From positions 44,542,665 through 44,606,664 of the forward strand of contig CP092874.1 of NCBI GenBank assembly GCA_030710605.1: a stretch of DNA of 64,000 nucleotides. The letters are read 5' to 3'. Of the stretch, positions 1-12,174 are shown piece by piece. Below the pieces are notes generated by a model. That model saw only the letters and a list, made by a program, of their open reading frames with translations, had not been told where the DNA came from and searched no databases. Origin of the DNA: Cordylochernes scorpioides. Lineage: Eukaryota; Arthropoda; Arachnida; Pseudoscorpiones; Chernetidae. The first letter of the stretch is position 1. Each line of letters begins with the position of its first letter. A program made the translations under genes and the position numbers.

Positions 1-542
1 AATAAGCTTAGCATTTTTTGATAGTCTTGTTGTCCTTCCCACCTGACTGTTTGTTCTACCTCAACACCTCTCTGTCTGTTTACCTTCAAACATTACACCC
101 AATTCTCTCGAGTAAAGTTGAAGTAAGAAATATTTGTCATAACTAGGGCTCTTCATTCCAGAAACCAACGCTTCAATTCCAGCAAAATTCCTAATTCTAC
201 CCATATCTTAGTTAACCCCCCCCCCCCAGTGCCTGAACCTCCCACAAGAAGGAAATCTGCTGTTGCTGTACCATTCAATTTCACCATCATCACCTTGACA
301 TCCTGTAATCAAGTGTGAAACTTATTACCTTCTCTCTATAATTTTATTCTGTCATTACAATATCCTCCCCATTAGTGACTGACCTTAAAGAAGTGTTTAC
401 CTGTTCTCATCTTTAGATGGTTATTTGTTGGTTGGATTAGTTGTTTTTGATTTTATAAAGTTAAATAAAAAAATGGTTCATTCATATAAGATTATGATCT
501 AGGTGAAGCTAAGATCTCTCTCACAAAAGAATCCTGTACAAT

Positions 543-719
543 CACAAGGTAATAAGACTAAATCCAAATAAATAGTATGTGACGTTTCGGTAACAGTATT
601 GTTACCATCTTCAGACAAAAGTGCTGAATCTGTTAACACAAAAGTCCACACTATTTATTTATTTGGATTTGGTCTTATTACCTTATGTTTATAATCTATA
701 ATCCAAATCGTGCCTTATC
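543..719. repeat. Penelope-type fold-back repeat, copy A
   Basis: Left arm 'cacaaggtaataagactaaa' and right arm 'tttggtcttattacctta' are complementary. The minus strand at 581-614 carries the CTGAAGA...GAAACGTC hammerhead-like core. The tail is 'ataatccaaatcgtgcctta'. Confidence 0.8.
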
Positions 720-1646
720 GATCCTGTACAATGTTCTCTATGTGTCAAAATACAGTGCACACACAGGGATTGATTATATACAATGCTTTGGATTTCTCAC
801 TTAAATGCAGTTATAATATTTCTTTTAAATATTCTGTTCCATACACTTGTGTGATGAAAATTCACACTTGATTATTGCACTTGTTGCCATTCTTTTATCA
901 TTCTCCTTTATAGTGTTAAATGATCAACTTATCTGGAAGAATAATTTGCTTAAAATCACTAGCTGCAGTCAAAGTACTGTGTATTGGGCAAAGTTTGTAC
1001 TGTGCTGGGAAAGGTAAGGGAATATTGACTGGATAAAATTGGATATTAAAATCACAGAGAGAGTGAGATTAACCCAATGAAATCCAATTGGATAAAATTT
1101 ATGCGAGTTTTGGTTGCAGTATTGTCTAAATACCCTTACTGGGAGACTGTCCCTGAATTGCCCGCTAAGTTAGACAAAGTTGATTAGGTTGTTGAAACCT
1201 CTAGGAAAGTTCACCACTGATAAACCAGGCCCTCCCATATTATAATTAAAATTCTGTAAGAAATTTGTTTAAAAAAAAAACCACAAGAACACTGCATTTA
1301 TTATGAAAAAGGCATCTCCTTATCGTGCAACTGAAAGTTGCTGATGGCCAGTTCTCTCGAGTAAAGTTGAAGTAAGAAATATTTGTCATAACTAGGGCTC
1401 TACTCCAACTATTCTCGTAGATTTTTAATTATTCCAGATTTGTGATTAATCAAGAAAAGCTAATAACTTACGCTTGTCAGGCTGTTGGCCCTCATCAGCA
1501 AATTTATTCCGATAAATGGTGCAAGCCATCAGCAAATTTCAGTTGCACGATAAGGAGATGTTTTTTTCATAATTTATGCACCTTATCCCTATGTCACATT
1601 TGTACTATTTTTTCACTACACTTATTTGTTTTTTTATTTAAAAAAA

Positions 1647-1912
1647 TAATCAATGGAGGAGTGATTTTAACAGCCATAACCTAAGATTGAATCCAGCATT
1701 AAACTCTTTTTTATTTTTTTTTTCTGAAATGAAATTGCTTTAATGCCTCTGATTCTTGTAAAATTCCAACCCTACAAATGAGTGTGAGTAGCCAAACAGG
1801 GCCCTGGAACATTTGTAGGTGTAAAAAGTCAAACTTCTTTCTACACGTGTAGACATATGGGCCACTTAGAGCAGTCACTAAATACACACCATGATCCTTA
1901 TCCACTCGCCTA
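1647..1912 (+). mobile_element. SINE, diverged copy, copy A
   Basis: Head 'ggaggagtgattttaacag...agattgaatcc' and the 'ccaaccctacaaatgagtg' body of the same SINE. The tail ends near 'accatgatccttatc'. Confidence 0.55.
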
Positions 1913-2169
1913 CCGATTCTATTCCACCTTGACTTGAATTCAAGAGGAGGAAGCACCATTCTTCTAATTATTTCCTTAGATTTATATAGCAAAAAATATT
2001 CCAGGAATAACGGAGAAATGTTTCTTTTCATTCTATCAATAGAACACTATGAAAGCCTTTTTTTTTTATGGATATAATAAAAATAAACATTTCTCGGTTA
2101 TTCTTGGAATTTTTGCTAAGCACCATTCTTCTTAAGGTAATGAAGGTTGGACTGTTATAGCAATTTATA

Positions 2170-2330
2170 CACTCATGGACAAAACTTAAGGAAGTGGAAA
2201 TACTTTAATGTTGCCTGTCATCTGCTTTTTTTGAAGGAGAGAGGCAGTTTTGTTCACACTTGGTTATCTTGTGTCTCTTCAATAAAGATTACTGTAATAT
2301 CTTTCAGAGTTATTGTTTGAATCCCAATAG
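2170..2330. mobile_element. Fragment of the CACTCATGGAC MITE, copy A
   Basis: Left terminus plus internal sequence ('cacttggttatcttgtgt') found in the complete element 21010-21220, in rearranged orientation. The right terminus is absent. The counterpart in copy B is at 27836-27960. Confidence 0.55.
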
Positions 2331-2422
2331 GCATGCTATAAAAGGTTCTTTAAGTGTTGTCTCATCAGTGTATATATGTAAGCAAGTGGTAAAAAGTCTA
2401 CCAGGACTGCTGATGTGTACAG

Positions 2423-2526
2423 TTGCCTTCAAGATGTACGACCTGGATGGTGACGATGAAATCTCCAAGGAGGAACTGCTGACTGTGCTCCACATGATGG
2501 TCGGGGTCAACATCTCTGAGGAACAG
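2423..2526 (+). CDS. CHP1: CHP1 exon 4, copy A (partial gene)
   Basis: Identical over all 104 bases to the exon at 28054-28157, with the same acceptor and donor. Exons 1-3 of this copy would lie to the left, outside the window. It belongs either to an upstream tandem CHP1 gene or to a second haplotype of the same gene misplaced by scaffolding. Nothing in the exon indicates decay. Confidence 0.85.
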
Positions 2527-2974
2527 GTGGGGCTCTCACCATATTGATTTCTAGCCTCATGGTTGTTCTTCTTGAAATTAAAGATACCGTGGCCAGTAAA
2601 TCTTTTATGGCCAAAGTGTCTTTAATTTTAAGAACAATGAATGCCTGCCAGGAAGCCTCTATCTTTACGATAAGGGTTGTTGTTGTTTCTTATCCACTGT
2701 GTAAAGTTTACACGAATTCCATGAGTTCATGCTCCTTGAGCTGTTTTATGATAAGCAGTGGCCTCTCCCAAAGAGCCACATAGTAGCAACACTATCTTTT
2801 AACGCACACAAATGGCTAAAATCCCAAATAGACACTGTGGTACGAATCTGTAATCAGAGTCCCTTTGTCCTGTCTTTGGCGCAGCAGACTCTCAATCAAA
2901 CTTTATTATCCTGTTTTGTATTACATGATGGCCAAACTGGCCAACTTGACAGCTTCACAACTTAGAATCAACTT

Positions 2975-3265
2975 TGGGGATCAGTGGATGATCAGTAAAT
3001 AGTCAATTTCCGACAGCCATGACCCAGGATCGAATTCCACATTGGGCACTTTTTATTGAATAAAAGAATGCCCCAATAGCCCCTGATTCTTGCAAATGTC
3101 CAACCCCACCAGTAAGTGCAGGTTACCAAATGGGGCTCTGGCATACCTGTAAGTTCAAAAGTCAAACTGATTTATACCTATGTAGACATGTGGTGTTCAC
3201 TTACAGTATAAGCAGTCTACTACCCACCATGATTATCATAGCCTGTACCACATATACTAGGGATA
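2975..3265 (+). mobile_element. SINE, older copy, copy A
   Basis: Box-B-like 'ggatcgaattcc', body 'ccaaccccaccagtaagtgc' and tail 'gtagacatgtggtg' are recognisable. The head is degraded. Confidence 0.6.
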
Positions 3266-3647
3266 ATTCAACAAAAATTCCTATTTGTGAATTTAGCCAA
3301 AATAAAACTATGCATATATCCCTAGGAATCCAAAGCTTCAGTAGAAGGCAGGTGGTGTTCTCACTTTCTACAGAATTACTCCGGGAAAATGACTCGGGCA
3401 GTTTAATTTCCTTGTCCATCAGTTCTGACAATGGCTGGCAGTAATCGCTCTCCTCTCACTTCCAATATTCCAAGATATCCTCCTCTCCTCTTACCTTACC
3501 TCTTTGATTCAGCACCCTAAGGGATTGGCGTTTCTTGTTGAATTAAAGTCAGTGTGCTAAATGATAGTCCATTAAAGTTGGTAGTTTGGTTAGGATTTGA
3601 AAAACTGCTGGATTCTAAAATGTTGTGAATTAAAAAGGCTATATACT

Positions 3648-3970
3648 ACAAGAAAATAAGGCCTAATCCAAATAAATTGATAGTATGTGACATTTCGGTA
3701 ACAGAGTCTTTACCATCTTCAGACAAAAGTACGGTATCTTGTAAAAGTATCTTGTTTACACATTTGATAACAGTAACTATTTAAAACATGCTGTGATATA
3801 TTTTCTCATTCAGTACTTTTTTTCTGAAGTTAGTAAAAACACTGTTACCAAAATGTCGCACACTATTTATTTTGATTTGGTCTTATTACATTGTTTTTGG
3901 ATTATAGACTAAACGTACAAGGTAATAAGACCAAATGGATTTGGATATGATTTAGTCTTATTACCTTGTG
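3648..3970. repeat. Two adjacent Penelope-type fold-backs, copy A
   Basis: A 260-base fold-back (3648-3907) with a longer centre that keeps the 'ttgtttacacatttgataac' segment of the parent element. It is followed by a minimal 54-base palindrome (3917-3970). Confidence 0.75.
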
Positions 3971-4433
3971 TGTTAGAAGATGCTTAATAAGGCAGTTGTG
4001 TGTCAAAGGAAAAGAGTACAGAGGGTGTGTGGGATTTTGAACTGGTGACATGGCAAATAGCTGCCTCCCTCATTATGCTGAAGCACGTTCCTGACCCCAG
4101 AGTAATGAGCCCAGACAGAATTTGTAATCACAGCTGTCTTTGAAGGACCTATTTTTCATCTCTTTGCTCTGAAGTACTTAAAATCTCCTGAAAATAACAA
4201 CAAAATCTACCCCACTTGCCCAAAATGTTGCTTGGCACCTACAGCTCCAGAACACATTGCATTAGATGCACAAAACGGACCTCTGAGAGAGCTTGCTGCT
4301 TATCATAAAACAACCTGAGGAACATGAAAATTCATGGAATTCATGTAATCTTTCCACAAAGGGATAAGAAACAATAACAACTTAATGTATAAGATTATAT
4401 AATTTAAGTTATATAAAAAAAAATCAATGAAAA

Positions 4434-4667
4434 TTAGAAATATATTTCAATGCTTCTTATCAGGGTATGAAGCCTGTGGATCTTGAGACTTTTGATGGTG
4501 TCTGCTGGGGATGAGAAGAGCTCATCAATGGATGAGTCAATACAGTCAATTATGTGGTTTGGGGTTGCAGGTTGAGAATTGCACTTAGTACATAGTGGGA
4601 AAACCTTGCAACCATTCTGGAAAGTCATTGTCCATAGATGACCAGACTTAAGTCTGGATATAATCAA
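4434..4667 (-). pseudogene. Non-LTR retrotransposon C-terminal fragment, copy A
   Basis: Frame with IISRLKSGHLWTMTFQNG, then a Cys/His knuckle CTKCNSQPATPNHIIDC and SSPADTIKSLK. This is the C-terminal region found after the RNase H domain in arthropod jockey/R1-related elements. The frame is open to the 3' end but the rest of the ORF is absent. The first residues before the initiator Met also read on. Confidence 0.7.
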
Positions 4668-4730
4668 CTGTTGTTCCTTCTTTTATTTTTTAAATAGATA
4701 TAATTAAAAGCTATTATATTTTTCTACAGA

Positions 4731-4820
4731 CACAAGGTAATAAGACCAAATCCATATAAATAAATAATTAGGTCTTATTACCTTGTGTTTATAATCTATA
4801 ATCCAAATTGTGCCTTATTA
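4731..4820. repeat. Penelope-type minimal fold-back, copy A
   Basis: 'cacaaggtaataagacc' arms with almost no centre. It contains the empty site for the copy-B Helitron (4793-4800). In B it is split into 30351-30418 and 31307-31327. Confidence 0.75.
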
Positions 4821-5073
4821 TTCTATAAACCTTATCCTGCAATTAATTTTTTAAAAATAGAGAGGGCATGGGGGGCTCATCAAAGGTGAGCCCCTCCCAA
4901 TGGTTTCTCTATTTTAATCTCCAAACTGCTCTGCTTTTGTACTAGACTGAATTTCTTATATACCCTTCATATTGGCTATTAAATACATTAAATTGGTGTT
5001 CTGAAGGAAATGTGGACATCTGCTTCTAGGAGACCGTAGAAATGTATACTTAAATCAATTATTTAATGCATTG

Positions 5074-5210
5074 ATAAGGCACAATTCAGATTATAGATTA
5101 TAAACACAAGGTAATAAGACCAAATAAATAAATAGTGTGTGACTTTCAGTAACAAAGCTTAAATGTCACACAATATTTATTTATTTGGATTTGATCTTAT
5201 TATCTTGTGT
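5074..5210. repeat. Penelope-type fold-back, copy A
   Basis: Complementary arms around 'gtgtgtgactttcagtaac'. The core is degraded. Confidence 0.7.
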
Positions 5211-5456
5211 ATTTAATGCATTGAGCAATGCTCTCTTCCACAAAATTGCAACTAAGCCTGTTAGACAACATCGACTTGGTGCCTTCAATCATAGATAATG
5301 AGAAATATATTTTAACACTACTTCTATTTTAATATACAGTAAAACTCTACTAAAACTAACCTTAACAACAGTATTGAATAAACAGAAATCGGTTCAAATC
5401 ATGGAATATCCTTTTTTTTTTTGGGGGGGGGGGAAATCAAAATATTTTTATTATTA

Positions 5457-5636
5457 CAGTAGAACCTCTATGAGAGGACACTCACACTAGAGGACACCTC
5501 TCTACAAAGGACAGTTTTCATATGCAAAATTACCATTTTTACTCTTTAGCAACTCTCTGTTAAGAGGACATCTCTCCCTAAAGGACACTTTGGCTCTGCA
5601 ATTAGGTGTTGTCGTTTATATAAAAAGGTTCTACTG
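5457..5636. mobile_element. Palindromic TA-flanked MITE (CAGTAGAACCTC family)
   Basis: Ends CAGTAGAACCTC and its complement flanked by TA. The arms contain 'aggacac' motifs and are nearly self-complementary over the 180 bases. It is present only in copy A, inside the stretch missing from copy B. The ends resemble pogo-type terminal repeats. Confidence 0.8.
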
Positions 5637-5852
5637 TACTATTATTTTTTATCATTTTATTTGTTACTTTAAAAAAATAAATATCCTCTAAAGGTTAAAT
5701 TTATGAATCTTATTATTATATGTATAATTTAAAATCTTTGTATTATAGGGTTTATTGATTACATGACGTATATACAGGCTAAATTTTTCTTGAAATTTTC
5801 TGTTGCATATAAGCATAGTTGAGTTAGATTGTAAAATATTTGAAAAGGTTTA

Positions 5853-6130
5853 AATACGATATATCAACCAGGATAATTGCAAAAAAATTCTTTATTCAGT
5901 TAAAAATGGCATGCTTTCAAGTATTACCTCATCATCAGGCCAATTGTTTCGCAAATGCCTACAATATAGAGGTGTAGAAGGAATTTCAGAGATTTTAGTT
6001 AAACGTTTTCCATATGTAAATTCCTCTTACACCTCTTGTTTGCCAAACAATTGGCCTTATGATAAACTAACGCTTGCCGTTTTTTTATCTGAATAAAGAA
6101 ACTTTTTTTCTTGATGGATATATCGTATAT
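5853..6130. repeat. Fold-back of a fourth family, copy A
   Basis: Outer arms 'atacgatatatcaa' and 'atatatcgtat', inner arms 'ggccaattgtttcgcaaa' and its complement. The minus strand 5913-5938 has CTGATGATGAGG...GAAAGC. Confidence 0.65.
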
Positions 6131-6210
6131 AAGCATAGTTATAATATCTTGTTCATAACACAGTAGATGCAATATTCTCTTCATATTTTATAATATTCCA
6201 GAGCATTCTA

Positions 6211-6459
6211 TTAGATTATAAACACAAGGTAATAAGATCAAATCCAAATAAATAGTGTATGTAGTTTTGGTAAGAGCGGTGTTACCATCTTCAGACAAAA
6301 GTTCTGAATGGAGTGTTAAAAAAAAGTTCTGAAATTGATCCAGCATTTTTGTCTGAAGATTGTAAAAATGCTGTTACAGAAATGTCACAAACTATTTATT
6401 TATTTGGATTTGGGCTTATTACCTCGTATTTCTAATCGATAATCCAAATTGTGCCTTAT
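6211..6459. repeat. Penelope-type fold-back just before CHP1 exon 5, copy A
   Basis: Arms 'aacacaaggtaataagatca' and 'gggcttattacctcgt', with two degraded cores. It ends 88 bases before the exon. Confidence 0.75.
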
Positions 6460-6546
6460 CTTCTATTAGATTATCAAACAATCCACCCTAGACTTTGTCC
6501 ATTCTCCGCAGCATATATCCCTATACCAGCTAACGGTGGGGTGCAG

Positions 6547-6681
6547 CTGGCGAGCATCGTTAACCGCACCATCCTGGAGGCGGACAAGAATGGCGATGGC
6601 AGCATCACCTTCGAGGAGTTCTGCACCACCCTGGAACGCACGGACATAGAGGAGAAGATGAGCATTCGCTTTCTGAACTGA
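6547..6681 (+). CDS. CHP1: CHP1 exon 5, copy A (partial gene)
   Basis: Same exon as 32662-32796 with only two base changes, at 6561 (GTT instead of GTG, Val) and 6657 (AAG instead of AAA, Lys). Both are silent. The stop codon is at 6679-6681. With the exon at 2423-2526 it forms the 3' half of a CHP1 gene whose first half is not in the window upstream of it. Confidence 0.85.
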   Translation: MASIVNRTILEADKNGDGSITFEEFCTTLERTDIEEKMSIRFLN

Positions 6682-6766
6682 GAGTTGTGCTGCTGGCACC
6701 ACATTCCACCGCTTGTCATGGCCTTCCTTGTAGTTGAGTAGCTTTGTTTGTTGTCGTCTTCTTGCA

Positions 6767-6772
6767 AATAAA
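6767..6772 (+). terminator. Polyadenylation signal of CHP1 copy A
   Basis: AATAAA lies 86 bases after the CHP1 stop, in a short, GC-moderate 3'UTR that is conserved between the copies. A TA-flanked repeat begins soon afterwards, so the UTR is probably about 110 bases. Confidence 0.6.
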
Positions 6773-6849
6773 TTTATATTTTGGGGCTTCACTATTTCTC
6801 TCACTGATTACAGTAAAACCTGTCATAAACAGCCACTATAAAGAACAGG

Positions 6850-7140
6850 GGTCAGTGAAAAAATGGTCTAAACCGTTGGTTCTCGACCACTACGACCCTG
6901 GATCGAATCCTGCTTGGGCACTTTTTTCTGATTTAAAAATAAAATGCTCCAATTGCCCCCAATTCTTGTAAAAGTCCAACCTCACTAGCGAGTGCAAGTA
7001 ACCAAATGGGGCTCTGGCATATTTGTAAGTGCAAAAGTTGAACTGCTTTTCACATGTGTAGACATGTGATGCACTTACAGTAAAAGTAGTCGCCAACTTC
7101 TACTTCATGGCCTGTATCACATGTGCTAGAGATAATGATT
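6850..7140 (+). mobile_element. SINE of the same family, copy A
   Basis: Head 'atggtctaaaccg...ggatcgaatcc', body and tail as in 41513-41817. It follows the CHP1 3'UTR by about 80 bases. Confidence 0.65.
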
Positions 7141-7261
7141 ACCTGTCTCTATTGATTGAATCCATAGTAAAATCGCAAACAAGTAAACTTGATATAAATG
7201 GACTTTCTCCAAAGAACTTGAATAAAAGTAAAGATGAAATTGGAATACAATAAGATACAAT

Positions 7262-7424
7262 TTGTATTATAGATTAGAAACATGAGTAACAAGAGCGCAT
7301 ACCAATTAATAAATTGTGTGTGATGTTTCAGCAACAGTTTTTTCTAAAGAGGATAACGCTGTTGCCAAAATGTCATATGCTATTCATAGATTTGTATTTG
7401 GGTTTATTACCTTTGGTCTACAAT
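7262..7424. repeat. Old Penelope-type fold-back, copy A
   Basis: Diverged arms ('agtaacaagagcgc', 'gggtttattacctttgg') and core ('tgatgtttcagcaac'). Confidence 0.55.
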
Positions 7425-7920
7425 AAAACTCATTTGTTTTGTAGGCTTGAATCTATATATTTTATTTTTTTGGTTGAATAACCAGAATAAAAAATGTCTT
7501 GGTTAATTAATATCACTGATAAGAGAGAGAGAAGAAAGAGAAACAGATAAAAAAAGACTTCTCACCCACAATGGGCTCACATTCCTCTTCACTCTTCCAG
7601 TGCTGTTACCAAAATGTCACAAAGAATTCATTATATTTGGCGTTGTTACCTTGTGTGTTATTTTATATATCATCTCTTTATAGATATATATTTTGAAACA
7701 AACTTAATCCAGACACTTCATTTTTCACCCCATTATATTGTACCATTTTTATTTTAATCCTTCAATCTTTTTCCTTAGAAAGAGTAAACATTTTCTGCCA
7801 ATTGTAGAAACCTTGACAACTATGGTAATTAAACACAATCACTCTTTAAAAAAAAAAGTCCTAACTGTTGAAGCAGACCTATTTCAGTTTTTTTTTTTCC
7901 AAATTGGAAACCTATCAAGA

Positions 7921-8190
7921 GTGGGTTGGTGGAGGAGTGGTATTAACTCTTGATTTTTGACAGTCGGGATTGAATCCCACATCAGTCACTTTTTATATAT
8001 AAAAAAAAAAATTGCCTCAATGGCCCCCAATTATTGAAAAAGTCCAACCCCCAACAGAGTGCAAGCAACCAAACAAGACTCGGTCACACATGTAAAAAGT
8101 CTAACAACTTTCTACATGTGTTGATTTGTGGTTAACTTACAGCAGTTGTTTACTAATGGTGTTGGTGTACTTGAGCTAAGTACCATGACC
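7921..8190 (+). mobile_element. SINE, diverged copy, copy A
   Basis: Head 'ggtggaggagtggtattaac' and box-B-like 'gggattgaatccc', then the body with 'ccaacccccaacagagtgc'. The end has drifted. Confidence 0.6.
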
Positions 8191-9384
8191 ACGAATCAAG
8201 ATTTGATCAATCTTGGAATTGTTGTTGATTGAAGAAGACTATTGAAAGACACTCCAATCTATCTGAGAAGACACAAGAGATACAAAAATTTAAATTGCCA
8301 TATCTCTAATGTGAAAAAAAAGTACAAAAGTGTGTGTGTGTGAAAATGTACCGGGATCAGGTGGATAAATTAAGAAAAAGTCATCTGATCATTGACTAAA
8401 AGTTATTGATCATATGTCAGAATAAATATTGGCTAATTGTTGATTTTTAATTATTCCAGAATTGGTCAAATACCTTTTTCTTAACATATCTCTTTCTTGG
8501 AGAGTTTTTTTTTTTCCTTTAGTGAGTTTCTTTCCTTAGCATGTTTTTTTTTTTTTGAGGCCATTTTTTCAAAGTTCCTTTTTACTCGGAGGGTTTTTTT
8601 CTCTCACTCCAAGATTTTTTTTTTCCTTGTTTCAATTTTTTAGGAAGAATCATAATAAATAAATGTTTTCCCTAATTTTTCATCCCTCCTTCTTTCCACA
8701 CCACCCAACCACCACTCTGTGTATCCTTGCTTAAACCAAAAGTTGGTTTGTGGGCATTTTAGGGCAAGACATATTTGACTTTGTATTACATTCAGTGAAA
8801 AGGTGCAAACTTTCATAAAATTTGAATTTTAAAGGAGTTTATCAAAGTATTGGAAATCTAAATATATTAGGATAAAAAATGCTACAGTTACAATCTTCAT
8901 TAATTGGTACACATAAATAAAAGCAAAAATTGTCCCTCAAATATCATTTATCCCAAATTAATCAAATTTTTATTAATTAATATCAGTTGTATTTTATGAT
9001 AAGGTACAAGAGCACAAATATAGAATGTGATAGTACAGTAACTACAGTGTCCTCAGACTAAGAGTACTGAACTGAGAATGTATCTGGTTATAGTGCAATT
9101 ATCATATGAATAAACACAGAAATTGAAGTTCTTTAAATGGGAAAAAATTGAAAGTTTAACACTTGATTTTATAGCAATGTTTATTCATCTGATAACTGCG
9201 CTAACCAGGACAATTTCTAATTCAGTAGTCTGAGGAAAATCTTGGTGCTGTTGTAGAATAAGAATACTATTGAAAGTTCGCAAAATCTGATCTTCCACCT
9301 CTATCCAAGAAGATGGAAGCTGCAAAGATCTCACTGACCATATCCCTATTTTTTCCTTAAAGGTTTTTTTCTCTATGACATTTT
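8190..9384. other. Gene-free AT-rich stretch, copy A
   Basis: No coding signal. It contains several T-runs (8505-8640) and unique AT-rich sequence. Same content in copy B at 34290-35494. Confidence 0.6.
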
Positions 9385-9690
9385 TAGCTTTAATATAAAC
9401 TACAGTCTTCTTCTTCTTTCTTATCTCCACTAAATTATATTTGGGCATCAAGTTGTGACCCTTGATGGTGTCTGTTTGACAACCATCATGACTGGGTGAA
9501 GTAGAATGTGTCTGCCTTTGTCATTAAGATTGGGAGCACTACTAAGTGGCAGGCCGACTTAGCTCCAAAAGAAATGGCCACCTCTGACATGAAGAACTGA
9601 TTGACATGGAGTACAAACGCTGCTCATCCTGTATACCTGGATTAGGAGCCCTTACAGGTTACTATCAGCCGGGCCAGCTGAGCCCAATGA
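9385..9690 (-). mobile_element. Non-LTR retrotransposon 3' region fragment, copy A
   Basis: Reverse-orientation relative of 24489-24872 ('cttgatggtgtctgtttgac', 'gcaggccgacttagctcc'). Confidence 0.6.
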
Positions 9691-9998
9691 AAGGAAGTGA
9701 TAAATTTCATACAAATTTATATTTTATAACCTATCTTCAATATATATTTTTATTTTATAAAATAGTCAAATATATCATAAATATTTGATATTTTGATTTG
9801 TTATTAATAAAATATGATTTTTATATCTCGGGATTTTATGTAAAGTTATTTAATAGACAAATTATTATTCTAACATAGAATACCATAAAAATATTGAAAA
9901 GAATATTTGATTTATTTAGGTTTTTAAAAGTGGGTAAATTTTAACTACCGCGACCTCTCAAGGTATAAAAGAGGGCGCAACCGCTGCCGGGTTAATAA

Positions 9999-11673
9999 AA
10001 ATTTGCCTAGAATTTGCCTTGATTTTTAAATTAGACATAGAGGTACATGTATGTTAATGATAAGAATATTATCAAATAATTTATTTTATTATTCGGTATT
10101 AATATAAGGAAATTGGTCAATTAAGGGAATTAAAACAAAGTGACCAATATTAAAGGCAGCCTCTTCCTGTGTGTATGGCTGTCTTTTAATTAAATGGTCT
10201 AAAAATTTTGAAAAGTAAAAAAATAAAATAAAATAGCCAAACCATGGCTATAGTGAACCAAAACCTCTGTCCCATTGGGGTTCACTATAGAGGGGTTTTA
10301 CTGTATATCTCTATATACTCTATGTCTAATTTAAAAATTAAGAAAAATCCACAAGGCAAAGCTTTATTAATTATATATTTAAAAGGTATAAAGGTATTTT
10401 AGAACATTTTTATCAAATAATATAATACTAAATTTATTTGAAAAAAATGTCTCTAATACCTTGTTGTTTGAAAGTGAAATTTGAAAATCAGAATTGTTTT
10501 AAAATATCGTTATTTCCATCAAAGGAATAAAGCTCCGTGAATTCTGAATCAATTGAAAATAATTCAAAAGTATCCGATTCCGAAAAATCGGGCGCGAAAC
10601 ATGTTAATACGATAGCGCGATCGGTAAAATCACCTTTAAAATAAAAAGGCAAATTTGCAAACACAAAATTGGTAGTGAAACGGCCGGCCAGGAGGAATAT
10701 CCACGAACCCTGAATGAGTCATATACCTAACAAGGCTTCCGTTCTAAAAATAGAAATGTAGGGGTAGTTTTTGAGAATTTATAAGTCGATTTGTTTGTGG
10801 CCCATGAGACACAGGGCACTGTTTTTTTTTTCTTCCATTTCCAGTTTCCACATATTCTTCTGAACTCTAGATTAAATTTTGTTTTTAACCTGTTATTTAA
10901 ACTATTTCTGGCTTTAAAATTATTTGGAATCATTTTTTTTTTGCCTAGGTTAAATAGAATGCTTCTAAAAGAGCAAGTTAACACGTACGATCTCAGCAAA
11001 AGTTGGGGTTGATTCCACTTTGTTACAATTTATAATAGACTTCTAAAGTTACATTTTCTTATTTTAACATGTTCTGAAAATTTTCTTGCATTTTTTCACT
11101 TTTAAAATCTTTGATAATGACGTTTTTCTGGTAATATCTTTTGGTTTTTCTTTAGGTTAAACTTGATATAGAACGCTCCTAAAAGGGCATGCTGCCACTG
11201 TTTTTTTTTTTTTTTTTAGAACTCCACTCTTTGTTTCTTTTCTTTATTTTGGAAGCCATTTGTTTTTTTTTTTTTCTATTTCAAAATTGTCGAATGCAAA
11301 GATATTCTACTAAATAAAATGATAATGTGTAAAGATTTATACAACATACAGCAAAAATAGAATAAAAATGAAAACAAAAAATGGCGCTAATTTTTTCTTT
11401 TGAAATCGCGATCCGTGAGCTGAAACATGCTCAAAATTTTGTTGTTTTTATTTTTTTAACCACAATTTCAAGTTCGTTATAAGCATAGTATTTTAATAGA
11501 TTTATTATTTTGGGACTTAACATAGGTTCGTTATAGGGGTAGTTCGCTATTTTAAAAACGCAAAGTTCATTATAACAATGGTATTTTCAATGGAATGGAA
11601 TTGGGAATTGCCTTAGGTTCGTTATAAGGGAAGGTTCACTATATCCAGGGTTCGTATTAGCGGGGTTTTACTG
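9999..11673 (+). mobile_element. Pogo-like element with inverted 5' arm, copy A
   Basis: The right part (10304-11673) is in the usual orientation and ends GGGGTTTTACTG. The first about 305 bases (9999-10303) are the 5' end of the same family in reverse orientation, so the terminal repeat sits inside the element at 10280-10303. The duplicate copy B has the same rearrangement, so it is older than the duplication. Confidence 0.75.
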
Positions 11674-12174
11674 TATATTATATGAGAAATATTATTCTAA
11701 AAAACAATTTTATTCAAAGTGTTACAATAAACTGAATCAAGAAAATAAAAATATTTATGATATCTATGGATACAAAATAATTTTATTAAAAGTCTTCTCA
11801 ATTTACCAAGATATACCCCTGGCTTCATTGTTAGACTAGAATCGGGTAGAATATCACTTACACTAAACGCCACTAAATTTAACCATGAAATACCTTTTAA
11901 GATTAGAAAGAATGAGTAACCATAGGTTTCCCAAGATATGCTGGAATAGGTTAAGAGAAATATCCATAAATACAGGAAAACCTATTGGACTCTACAGGAC
12001 TATTTTAGCAATTTACCACCAATGCGGCCTTGCCTGGACAAACAATGCTATCGAGTATGAGACCATTCAAAATTAATTACCAGCGATTTTTCGTACAAAA
12101 ACTAAACAATTAATTCAGCAGGACTTAGCAAAAATGGATCATACAAGATTATATTCTAATTATAAATTATTATA

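Noticed and set aside
1176-1235. 'gttcaccactgata...ccctccca' motif recurring at 15640, 17690, 26855 and 60180 as another ribozyme
   Set aside because: It contains CTGATGAG in some copies but I could not place GAAA and both helices in the right order. More likely a hairpin motif of a MITE family.
2310-2513. Minus-strand frames overlapping the CHP1 exons (also 6466-6804, 27941-28246, 32580-32919, 22032-22214)
   Set aside because: Antisense shadows of conserved exons. They have no recognisable domain.
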